Shown here: piece after piece, positions 33,106-45,400 of the stretch
Layout of the letters: each line of letters begins with the position of its first letter
Numbering within the stretch: the stretch's first letter is position 1
Assembly (NCBI RefSeq): GCF_949628265.1
Contig: NC_088788.1
Location: forward strand, 13,640,001 to 13,704,000
Reading direction: 5' to 3'
DNA: 64,000 bases
Source: Cloeon dipterum
Lineage: Eukaryota; Arthropoda; Insecta; Ephemeroptera; Baetidae
The notes under the pieces: model-generated
Told to the model about the DNA's origin: nothing
The model's database searches: none
What the model saw: the letters and a program-made list of their open reading frames with translations, nothing else
Made by a program: the position numbers and the translations under genes

Positions 33106-36100
33106 ATGCCCCAGAGGGTGGACCGGCAGCTCGCCAGCCGGCAATTAGCTGGAGCGGCCCACCAGCAGCCTGCCCAACCGCAGCAGCCCCTTTTTCAGCA
33201 GCCGTTGCAGCTCCCGCAGCCGCCCGCAAGCATCAGGTAATTAAAAATCGATTCGCCCCGCGCTTGTCTGCGAGTGTGTTTGCTCTCTCGCGGTGCGTCG
33301 CGTACTCATCGTCATTAGCGATTCCGATCACAGAGGCTCATGCGCTTCCAATCGCATGTCGCACGCACGCTATTTCCCAATTGGCATGTTTGTCGCGGAA
33401 ACATCAACAAGCCGCTGTTTGTTTAATCACTTTTTACCGCGACGATTTGTTGACTGTGGCGCGTGCTTTATATGTCGCGCACACGCTCGTCAACGTACGC
33501 ACTCACCGCGGGGTCGGCACTCTTTGACAGATTGCCACCGAGGACAGCAGAGAGTGTGTCATAGCAGTTGAATTCATTATAGAGTGCACTTAAAAAGAGT
33601 TTTTCCCTTTTTTAGCTTAACTAAAAAAAAATTGACAATCTGGTGGTCAACTGAAGAGGAAAGATAATATTAATTGCCTCTCAGGCTCTTGCACTGAACA
33701 GCAGCTGTCGTTACAGCCCAGGCGTTATCACCGGTACTTAACCTGCAAAAAATTCGAGGATAAAAGATAATTTATCTCTACATCTGTTCATTTCTAGCCA
33801 CCCATCCTAGCTATAAATCTTCAATTACCATAGTGATTTTGTTGAATTGATTCTGCAGATTGAACAAAATCCAGTGCAATTTTCCACTTTTACCTTTTAT
33901 GCAGGTACCATTTATTTGTAATTTGAAATTACATCGATCATTCGATACAGAGGATTTTTACGATCCTCTCGTGATTTTTCAACAATATATTTTTTTCTTC
34001 GTTTTACATAATGTATGAATAATAACAAAGGCAAATTTGGCAAATTTGGCACAATATTAAATAGTTTGTTTTTTAATTTTGAGATAGACACGAGCACGAT
34101 TCGACAATATTTTAGACTGATCCCTGTTCAACGAATCACTGCCCCCACTGTCCCTATTTTCCCTTTCGTATTTTCGCGGTGTTAACGTTGAAAGTGAAAA
34201 TATGGGAAATTTGCAGGAATCCTTGGGTCGCCGGTGCAGACTCGGACGAGCATTCTTCACGTTCATCTTCTGTGACGCCGCCGCGTCCTCTGATTCGCCA
34301 GACGCGACGAAATTCCGTCAGCAGCGCAGCCTCCTCGAAGACCGCCTCTCGAAACTTCGCGGCGCCTGGTAAGCACAAACGGCCGCCGCTTTCCCGACTT
34401 TTCCCGCCCACGCACGACTGTCATCATCGGCCGCTTTTTATCTCCCTTCGCGACGAATTTTTCCTCTCTCGCGCCGAGGAGCTAATTCAAAAGATTATGG
34501 ACCGATAAGGGCCATCTGAGTCGAGTGTCTGTCAGCGTGGCGCGATGAGAACCAGTAGCTCGCGCGACACCGCGCGACATGACCTACAATCCGTACCTCA
34601 TTTGCGGTCGCCAAGGTTGGCTTTTGTTTCTATCCTTGTGGCAAAGCGTTCTTTTCGCCTTTCTACCGCCGTAAAAGACACTGCCATATAGTTTCGCTCC
34701 TTTTTTCTGTCTCTCGCACGATCTCGGGGTTTCCATTATCGCGACAGAGGGAGAATATGGCTCTGGTATAGGAACAGACGTTTGCACAGAGCCGCGAAGG
34801 CGTAGCATCACTGAAGACCAAAGCTCGTGAGAATTGCGTTTTGTATGTATTTATTTCTCTCTTTTTATAGGATTTCCTACCAAATTTCAACTCAATTTAT
34901 GAATCCGAAAACATTAAATGTGTTAGCAGTGCACATCAATGGTTTTAATTACTGCTTTTGGTCCTGAACAGCTTCTGGAAACTTGATATCATTATCACTT
35001 AAGCACGTTGATTATGCTGGGATTCATTTCAAGTTCTTAAATATTTTCATTGCGAGTCAGTTGGCGGAAAATCACCAGCAAATTTATTCAGATGAAAATA
35101 AAAATTAAAAAGGCGGGTGATATAATTTTTCTTCGTACTCTTTCCTTTTTCAGTAAGTAATTTATTTTTAATTAAAATACTTTGCCTCCTCCGACTTCAA
35201 GATCCTAAAATAATCCGCTTCACCGCTGGGAAACTGCAACTTTTCCCTTTCCAGGCAGCAATTAATTTTAAATTTCCTTTTTTACTTGTTACGGAGAAGG
35301 CAACGTAGCTGCAAATCACCAAAATTTTCTCTCTCGCGTCTCACGGTTCCTGTGGCATTACATACTTCCCTGCCTAAATTACCGGACAATGAAAGAATTC
35401 CGTTTCCCTCCTCCACGGTTCTCGTTCTTAACCCCTCGCTTTAGGCAATTCATTGTCAGTCGCGAGTGGCATTCCACTCCTTTCCCGACATTAAGTGTGG
35501 CAGTGAAAATTAAACGGGGTTTTCAGGGAAACAGTATTTTTATAAACTTTTTTACTGCTTAATTTTGCTCTTTAGGTTCACTCGTATTTAATACTTTTAA
35601 TTAGGACTAAACCTTTCGTTTTGGTCCGCATTTTAAGATCCTGGCTTTAAATATTCTTATATAAATTTCCAATTAGTATATAAAGTAAAAAATTTTAAAA
35701 CTTGTTGAGTATCAACTTGGCGACTTTATCAAAAATGACTTAATGTCCAGTTTTTTCTTCCAGCTAGGCATGATTCCTACAATTAATCGCAAAATTAGAA
35801 CCTTTGTTGTAAGAGCTGAAAGATATCGATTTTATCTTCCATTTGCGAATTTTTTCAGCACCATTTGGAAACCTGTAGGATTTTTTAAATCTTAATTTTC
35901 TTAGCCTCTTTGACACCGTCTGTTACGTACCATCAAACCAGAATTTTAATTTGAATGAGGTTGGTAAAGGTTGGAAAGAGGAATTAAAAACAGTGACTGA
36001 AGAAAAGCCATAAATATACTTGATGGTGAAATTATCTCGGGAGAAACTATTAAAAATTTCCAACAAAAGTCAACATTAGGTAGAAAAAATCGCAATCCAT

Positions 36101-38756
36101 GCAAAATATCAGGGTTCCCACTTGATATAAATATAATAGATTAAGACGGTTTTAGAAATGTTTAAAGTCAGATCAAATCGCTAAAAAAGTGCGTCATTGT
36201 CATTCATGATCCCATCAAGCGATTGGAAACTCCAACAAATATTGGCAGCTCTATAAGAGCCTGTTTCCTACCTGAGAATGATATTAAATTTTAATTTTCA
36301 AAAATTGTTGATGTTGTGCAGGTTGCTGTTCACCAGGGGTGCAGCTGGTGTGCCACTACTGTCTGCGCGCGGCGCTGCTCTGCAGCCTGCTGAGCGGGTG
36401 CGCCCTGACGCTGGCTGGCGCCGTGCTCAGGCACCAGGAGCACGAGGATCTGGGCGTGCTGCTGTACATCGGGGTGCTCGGCGCCCTCGTCTCGTTTGTG
36501 CTTCTGGTGGTGCAGTGGCGCTCTCGACGGCCCCCGCGCCTACGGCCCCGCGCCCTGCCTTTTCAGATCCCCGCCGAGGCCGTGCCTCTGCAGGAGCTGC
36601 GACAGCACCAGCACCACGTTTCCGCCATGCCGCTCGCCGGCCACCAGCTCGGCATCAACCCCTATTACCTACAGCACAGTCTCACCATCCCCCAACATAG
36701 CTCCAGGTGATTAAGATTTATCCTTTTGCTAAAAAATAAGACCGTTTTCGGTTTAAACCCCTGCATCATACCATGTCAGACAAACTAAAACTCGAGTTAA
36801 AAATTACAATTTTCGCCCCCTGGTTAAAATAATAGCATTTTTATATTTCAAGTAAAAAAAATTAGGGGCGCATTACTTTATTTTTTCACATGCTTAAGTG
36901 TTCAAATTTTTTGAGTCTCAAATATAATTTATGCGATGAATATATGTGTAAATAAGTCCTTAAATATTTTTTTGTTACAATTCTCATGACTTTTTTATAA
37001 CAAAAATATTTTTAGTACTTTTTTACATGCCAAGCTAATTTACAAGAATCATTGGCCAGTGCTCGAAATTGCACGTGACAAAAATTGCAAATTCATTGGA
37101 AAAGTTTGTCATTCAATGCGTAACAAACAATAAATGAAAGCAGAGTGACAGTTAGTTAAATGCGAGTCATGAGCATGATGTTTGTGCCAATCTATGCGGA
37201 AGAGTGTCAATCACCAAACAAGTGGCACTAAACTTTTATTATTTATTCAGATCCGATCATTAACGCTCGAGATCCAAGTTGTATCGGTCATCGTTTTTGT
37301 TTTTAACAGATTAAAAAACGTTTTTGGTGAGAATTCGGTGCTGTGCCCATATTTTTATGACTTCAAAATGAGCACGATTTGATAGTATTGGTTTCGCCTT
37401 AAAGTTGAAAAACATTAAAAAGTTTTGGTTATCCGTCATATTTAAACTAAAAAGATTTAATTGTCTTGAACAGTCTTTCCTGTTAGCTACACCAATTTTT
37501 AATTTGACTGATAAATTCCAAAAATATTTAATTTCAAATTTCCATTTTCTGACTAATAAACGTCAATTTGAGATTGTTTTTTATTATAGTTACGGATATG
37601 AGAGAGAATGGAACACTTCCTAAGTGTATCCTTGAAGTCAGTGACGAATAACAATTTGCGTGCTGTTTTACGAATTTTCTAACCTTACAAGGTCTCTGAA
37701 GATTTAATTCCGTTAATTAAGTAGGGACAACCTGCTGTAACAGTTGTTTGTTCTAAAAAACTGGAAAGGAAAAACTTTAATAAATCGGAGTCTGGCGTTG
37801 TTGGTAAATTGATATAGAAAAATGTGTGCCGAGGGCGACGTGCTCTCTTTATAAAAATTCGATCAATTGGTGCGGCAAGTGGCGCAAGCGTTCGTATTCG
37901 TTTACGAACACTCGATCAGTGTCTCTGCATCCGCGCCTTGAACGTATAGCCATATCTGATGGGAACCAGCTTGCTGCACTGCACGCGGCTGCCACTGGCT
38001 TCTGTAAAAAATGATTAACTCTTGCAGACCCGTAATGCCCATTAATAATGTATGAAGTTTGTTTTCTCTCGCGCGTCTTGTTGTGTGCCATCTGACAAAC
38101 GGATAAAATATCCTTGGCATGTGACAGTGAAAGCCGTGCGATGCGTCACGCACTATTTAAAGAATGGGAAACATTAATATTCCTCCAGGCCCTGCAGACC
38201 AGTTTTTCACATCAAATTAACTTGATACTTTATACATGTTGCGTTCTAGCTAGTAAATTTCGTCTTGTGACGCATTGCCTTCAATCACTAATAATTATTG
38301 TTCTGCAAATGTGTGCGTTTGAGCAGAAATTTTGAATTTGCGCATAATTATAATACCGTGGAGATTCTGCAGATTATTATCATTCTTTATAAAATAGATT
38401 TTCAGCCATCGCAAATATATTGAAAAAATTTGCTCACCAAGTTATTTATCAATTTTATTTTTTTATATAAAAAAAGACCAAAATTTTTTAGCTTATGCGA
38501 TGATTGAATGAATTTGACTGCTTTATATATTTTAAATAAATACTTTTTAAAGGCAATGGTCAATGATCCTTAACTCAACTCGTCTTTCTGTTTCAGGTCT
38601 GAGCGCACAATGGAAGTAACATCGTCTCGAATGCTCGGTCGAATACATAGGCCAGCGTCAGTCGTTGTGCCGCCAGGCAGGCCGGAGAATCCCATGCACC
38701 AAATGACACGGCTGCAACCGAACCCTTTGCCTGGCCCATCCTCAAATTTTGTGTAG
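33106..38756 (+). CDS. two-helix membrane protein with Pro/Gln/Ser-rich tails (275 aa)
   Basis: Exons 33106-33236, 34217-34368, 36322-36706 and 38597-38756 join in phases 2-1-2 with consensus borders. The N-terminal third is Gln/Pro-rich, then Ser/Arg-rich with RRNSVSS, a possible basophilic-kinase or 14-3-3 site. A Cys-rich hydrophobic helix lies at about 108-130 and a second at about 139-159, linked by a short acidic loop (HQEHED). The rest is a Pro/His-rich tail ending PSSNFV. The very GC-rich third exon contrasts with its AT-rich introns. All four exons are small and unrecognised alone, but phase agreement at three junctions is strong support. Topology is likely both ends cytosolic. I do not recognise the family. 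The start codon is the first ATG after an in-frame TGA. Confidence 0.6.
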
Positions 38757-39406
38757 CTTAAATCACCCTTGCCGACTTTTTCGCGGCTCTTGACGACTGA
38801 TTGTGAATACACATGTGTATTTAAATGTAAGACTTGTACATAAATTCTGAATTGAAATTCATCTAATATCTAAAATATACTCTTATTTTAAAAGTAGAAA
38901 AGATGGGTGTTTGATATTCGAATGAAAGTATACCAGTCTGGATTTGTACACTTTATATTTGCAAAGATTTCTTAAGAAATGCACATTTAGGACTGTGAGG
39001 TAAGTAAGCCTCATACTACTAATAAAAGAGAAATTTTGATTTCACAAGGTACACTATACAATAATTATTATAATTTCTTTGAAAAATAGTTCAAATTACA
39101 TATCTTCAACACATTCACCTGACTATAAATACATATTATGAGCAGAGCAGGTTATCTTTGATGACAGGATCACTACTGCCAACAAAACTCGCATAAGTTA
39201 GGATCTATATCAAAATGTCTTTTTATCTTAAATAATTCTAAGGAACTGAGGATCGTTCAACGCGTTCAACCATCATGACTTAAAACCTGACAAAATGCGT
39301 GTCACAGAATTCAATCAAACAATCATTAATACAGCTCTGCTAAAATCATATATATATGAAAGAACTTGTAATGACTAAGCAATCTCGACAGAAAACTAGT
39401 CGACGA
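38757..39406. other. convergent 3' region of two-helix gene and TMEM94
   Basis: AT-rich. It holds the 3' UTRs of the + strand gene ending at 38756 and the minus-strand gene ending at 39407. No open frame of note. Confidence 0.5.
39021..39026 (+). terminator. poly(A) signal for the two-helix protein gene
   Basis: AATAAA lies 265 bp after the stop codon at 38756. It is the first good signal downstream on this strand. Confidence 0.35.
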
Positions 39407-42400
39407 TTAAAATGGCGAATTCATGCCCAACTTTGTACCAAATTCAAGACGGGCCTTCTTCTGTTGTCTCACACTCGCTCTGCAATGAAAAGGCACAATT
39501 AGGCATGTGATATTGTGATCAGATATTCAGTATTTTTTACTTGATTTCCTGCAGTTTAACAAGCTCATTTATGAGGAAAACAGCAAATGGCGAGATAGCA
39601 GCCAAGAGGTATATCGGCCACGGGACATGCTCCAAACCTGGTGGGATATCTTTGCTGTCGTTTGCTAATCTTGGTCCCATGGTAGCAGCCGAAAATGCAA
39701 ATTGAAGAAGAGCACTGTCAGAAGAATGATTTCATTAGACACAGAGATAAAGTTTTGTCCACTAATAATGCCAATTTAAGGAATATTATTTTAACAATTT
39801 CAAGTGTGCTGCTTCAAAAGGATGGGTTTGATTAAAAAGATTTCATTATGGCTTTCTTAGATTGTTTAAATTGATGAACATTTATGAAAATTATGAAACA
39901 AAACAAGCTTACACAAGGAGTACTGCCAGCCCCCATAGGCGGTTTTTGAACGGGTTTGCTCTCCAAATTGGACTCTCTCGGTGGACAAAGCTGATGGAAA
40001 TAACGACAAGGTTGATGACCCAGAGGAGACACAAGGCGTGCTGCAAGACGGTGAGGGAATGCAGGTTTGCTCCCCAGCCCTGCCACAGTGCGTTCGCGGT
40101 CCCGTTTTGGGGCATTACCGGGTAGACCAGTGAGCAATATTCGACTCCGTTCAGAAGCGGGCACAATTTTGAGAGGGAGCTAGCGTAGAGAATTAAAATC
40201 AGGATACCGGCCGGAATGAATTTGCTCCCGTAAAACCAGGCGACGAAAAAACAGGTCTGCAACGCGATCATGTTAATTAGGGTTCACTTACTAACATCTC
40301 GCAAATATAATTACCTCAGAACTGATAGAAAATTGATTTTTGCCAGTGGCTCTCTGCATTATTTGCGTGTCAGTTGGCTTGCCAATTAGCGAGAGGGCTA
40401 AAATTGGGATCACAATGCACTGAACCCACAAAACTTGACCTGTTGAGGCAAATGATTAGAACTCTTAGGACATTATTCCTAGTGATTAACATACCAACGG
40501 TAAAAAGAGGAGGAAGGAGGCTAATAATCGCAACCAACTGAATTATGCTGACTGCAACACTTGAGCTCAACCAAAACTGAAGACAGTTTGTCAAGCATTG
40601 CATGAAGTGCCGGCACTGCAAATAACAGAACTTCAACATCAACAGGCAGGCACACGTTGTTTCACTTACCTCCATGATGAGGTGAAATACTGAAATTGGT
40701 TCTTCCCTGAGAAAACCCACAGAGCACGAGACAGAGTTGAGTAACCTGCTCAGCTCGATAGGCGCAATTCCACTCATCTTACTTGAATAATGTTTGAACA
40801 CTGGAACTCTTTGGCAAACTTGCGGATACAGGGGCTCAACAGCCATGCTGAAATCAAACCACATTTCTTTTCTTCTATTTTTGAATGATAAATAATTTTA
40901 CAAAAAATTGTTTGTAAGGAATAAAAAGTTGTTAAATCAGGTGCAAAGTTCATGGCAATTATTTCACAAGAACTCAGTGTATTCTAAAAATTTTTAAAAA
41001 CGTAGAAACTAATTGTCATCAACAAATATGTTAAAACTTTGACTTTAAATTTTAGCACCTGAATTTCCTGAAATGTCTCTACAAAATGAAATGATCTACA
41101 AACCTGGCGTCAGCCTGCATGAAAATGTTCATATTGTCAGCGTTGGCTGAGCTGCCCATGGCGCAGACGACTTCGCCGTGCTCCTGCATGATGGACAGCA
41201 TCTCCCTGGCGGCCGTTGGCGTGCAGTCGGTAAAAAGGGACACAAGCAAAGGCACGTTGTCAATGTGCTGCAAATGGGGCCGAATGTTTTCGATTCCCCT
41301 TGGCAGTTTCGCCTGAAAAAAACGCGTTGTAGATTGATGGAATTGTAAATCTTACAGCACATACTCTATTGGACATGTCAAAGTTGACAGGGGCACTTTG
41401 CTCTGTGGAGTCAGTGAGCACAGAGAGCGAGCGACAAGGGTCAGGCTGAGAGGTCAGGTCCACGCTCTGAACGAACATGCTGTCCTTGCTGCCCTTCTTG
41501 TCGCTCATAATCGTGTCCCTGCGCTGAGCAACGCCATCTGTGGGTTTGTTCAGGTCCTCGGCGTCGAATTTCACTTGGTAAAAGTCTAAGTTGATGGCAC
41601 TTGGTGCCGATAGACTCATTGCTTTTGTTTCCTCGCCCAATGGTCTGAAATCGGAAACAACAACGTGAAGAAGAGATAATCTAAGCTTTGAATGAAGGTT
41701 GGAAGGAAGGGTAGTGTGTGCGATGGAAGCCTGTGAGAGTAAATTGAAAGCATTGAATGTGCGTCGAGTGCGAAATGAACTAATTACCACCAGAGAGAAT
41801 GGAACAAATCAACGTGAACAAGGAACAAAAACGATACTTCAAATGAGAACGGACAAAGGGCATTATTATTTTTTTATTTCGACAAAAATAAAGTGTGGGA
41901 CGAACCGAATAGAGCCATATCAAAGAACGACATCGAGCAAAATAATAATTTTGATACAGAGAGACCAGATCATGCGGTTAAATACAGCGATAGTCAATGT
42001 ATGTTCGGCTTGCCTTTCGCGAATCAGACTTTCGGTTTCAGTTTCTTCGATGGTGGATTCATGTCTCTTTCGAGGTGGGGTGGGAGCGTAACGAGGTAGG
42101 CTAGTATGAGACGAGTCTCTAGGGGTGGGGCCGCTAGAAGACTGCAGATTAACTGCACTTGGCGAGCTATGCCAACTACCAGAATTCCCAGACTCGGAAC
42201 TGTCAAATAAGCAATATTTTGTTTTCCACACGCTCTAGTAGTTGAATTGAATCAAACGTTGACAATCGGAGTTAAATTTCGATTAAGCTACCTAGATGGT
42301 GGGAAAACGAGTTAAAGATTCAGCTTACCCAGACCGCTCACTTAATAAAGAAATGTGGCAATTCCAGCCACTCTCTAATCCCATTTTCTCGGAAAACACT

Positions 42401-45400
42401 CTAGACCGCAGCTCATTCTCCTTGCTGAAGTGCACGAATCGTATGCACGCCCGTTCTAGTTGTTCAATTAACTGCACCTAGAATTGGAAACAAAATTTAT
42501 TCAAGTCGCGCACATTTAGATGGGGAATTAACCATGTCTGTCTGCGCTTGATACTGCATGGTTACCATTCCGACGAAAACCTGATTGCACTGAAGCTGGA
42601 AACAGTCATCGGCTCTGGACAGCTGGACGGACATTAATTCAGAGATTAATGATACAAAATATTTGGGGAACTGAAACCTGTTTTGGAATAGATTCCACCG
42701 ACTTGGCACTTGAAGCACAATCCAGGGAAGTGTCAGTGTTGTGGGCGTTGGTGGCGTAAAGAGACTTGCTCTCCGAAGGCAATTCAAGGTAGGTTTGGGA
42801 CAGGTGGGTATCCGGAGCCCTTGTGAGTGGTCGGTACGCAAATGCTGTGCAGTACGCAGTCAAACTTGTCCTCTGATAAAAATCTTGCACTTTCCGCCTG
42901 AAAAATCACTGATCTCACTCAGGATGATCAATTTTATGTGTTAAGAGCAATAATTTGTGTGAGTGGCGTTTGTAATCAGTGTTGGGTGTACGTTTTCAAG
43001 TGGCAAAATACAATTTCAAATAATATTTAAAGGAAAATAAACAGCAATAAAATCAATGACACAGCCTGATATCATCTGAAAGGTATTTACGTATGTAGGG
43101 CTTCTTTATGTTCTATGAAAATAAAACTATTTCACCATAGCTTAATTGGCTAAAAGTTAAGTTGAGGATTGTTACTAGTAAAAATTTGAACTTATCGGTA
43201 CAAATATATTGCCACTGAAATGGCTAATTGTAAATTTAGCATTTTTCAGAAATTTCAAATTCCGGTCAAATTTCAATCAGGCCAAATTGATCAGACTATG
43301 CTTTGCAAAAGCAAAAATTTTGAAATAAGAGTAAAGTTTGTTACCGTAGAGTCCTGAGTGTTGGAATCGTAAGATATTTACATTACAGCTCAAGAATATT
43401 TCCAACCAAAAATAGAACTTGCCTGTCGCTCTGAGAAAGGGTGCACAAGTCTCGTCCATCCCAGAATTCCTCACACGAGTCTAGAATGATGTCGGCTGTT
43501 CCCTGGGACAGCAACTGGAGATTGCCGCTGTGCTTTTCTTTGACAACAACGGCCACCATGTGCGGAAACGGAAACTTGAGTTTCGCCAGAGACAAAGATC
43601 TTGCAAATCGAATGTCTCGTCGAACGGCCTCTGGTTGCTAAAATCCGACTTTTATTTTTTCCCGACAATAAATAATCAGTGAAAAACACATACCACATGC
43701 CTGAAGGTGGATAGCTGCTGCTCCAAGGAAAATGCCTCCTGAGCTTGTTCTTGGAACCCGATTTGTTTAGCCAATTCACAAAGACACCTGCAGGAAAGAA
43801 ATCTTTCAAGGTTTGCAATGAATGCTTCTTTCACAAGCTTTGCAAGTCAAAAATTCAAGCAGCTAACAAAGCAGCCAAAGAAATATGTGCAGTAAAGCTT
43901 GCTTTCAAGCGCTAAGAATCCACCAGTCGTGCAAAGATACAAAGAAGTTTTCGATTTTATAGTTGACATTTGGATTTTTAAACAAACTCCAGGCTGTACA
44001 TAATTTAGAATTTCCTGATTTTACTTTTTATATATTGGCCACCCAGCTTAAATAGATCTGAGCGAACCAAATTCTTGCAAAATCTAGATTTAATGTAAAG
44101 TATGCTTGTGTTGAAGGGAAACTGAAGACCCAGTTTTTCACTTACACTGTGTCAAAGAAGAATATTTGGAAATTTTAGAAAATAATTTTACTGATGCTAA
44201 CTACCGTGGTAAAATTTTCTATGATGCGACTAGAATCCAAAAGTATGAAATAATTGTTGGCCTGCCAATCCTAAAAGGTGAAACAAGTGCACGCAGATTT
44301 TTACAGAAAGTCGGGCCAAATTTTTTGCATTCACAATAAACACAGGATTGGCAGTCACTTCAACCTTGGGTGGATGTTTTCAAAGGTTACGTACAGAAAA
44401 CAACCGTGCATAAATTTCCTGCACTCACCCGTGTATTCTTAAAACATCACCATGGATTTGAAAAACAGAAAAAAACAGCTTCAAGTTGTTAAATATGTCA
44501 AAAAGGTACAAATTAAATGGTGGTAAAATGCAACTCTTAGGAATGGAAAATAAACCTTTAGCAAAAAAGCTGACTGATTAATTGGAGTGCACTCCAAAGG
44601 AAAACAAAAAAGTAGGTTGTAATATGAACGTCCACATAAAAATGCGATATTAATAATAAAGAAGCTGAAACTGCTCCCAACACCTCGGCTGGAAAATGAC
44701 CAAAAACAGCAGCACAACCTTAATCACAACACCAGCGTGAAATTGGGGGGCAAATTAGTCAAATTCGGTGTTGATAAATTATTACTTATTGGTGCCTGGC
44801 AGAAGGTTCATCTCTCCTGTGTATTTTGGGTGCCTGCACGTGACAGCTCCGTTATTAGTCGGAATTTAAATCAAAATTAATCAACGCAACACGAAGAAAA
44901 TAAGGATAACATGAGTTGCTATCTATGTGAAGCAATTTATCATAAAATTGGTGAGTTGGATGAAAAGGCAGAACAAACCTGCGGTTGGTGACCGGCACCA
45001 AATGTTCAGAGTGCATTGCCTCGCAGGTGACGTGCGAGCAGAACTGCGTGTAATGCTCCTGCGTCGACATGTTACACGTGTTAAGTAAAATGGACAGTCC
45101 CAGCGGCTTTAGGGAGTTGATGTGCTTCCGCCAGCCAGGGTCGTCAAAGTGAAGGCGGAATGGACTAGAGTGGTCATGGGTCAAGTCCAAAACTTCGGCA
45201 ACAGTTTGCGGTGTGAGACGAGCGTTTTCAAATTCTAGAGTGTATTTTTAATAATGACTGCAATTGAAACTGCTAAAGGAAGTTGATCACCTTCAGGGTC
45301 CAAAGCCTCAATGTTAATGTTACCATTTTCTCGCTTTACTTCATTTGATTCTTGTTCCTTTTCCACATTCTCTTCCAGACTGCTGTTCAATTTCTCCTCC

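Noticed and set aside
32982..33527. 181-codon + strand frame around 33 kb
   Set aside because: It includes a different reading frame of the first exon of the two-helix gene. Only the frame starting at 33106 keeps phase with the next three exons.
42623..42677. Apparent frameshift in TMEM94
   Set aside because: A 7-nt gap seemed to shift the frame, but a 55-nt intron (donor CAG/GTTTCA, acceptor GTCCAG) restores phase and homology.
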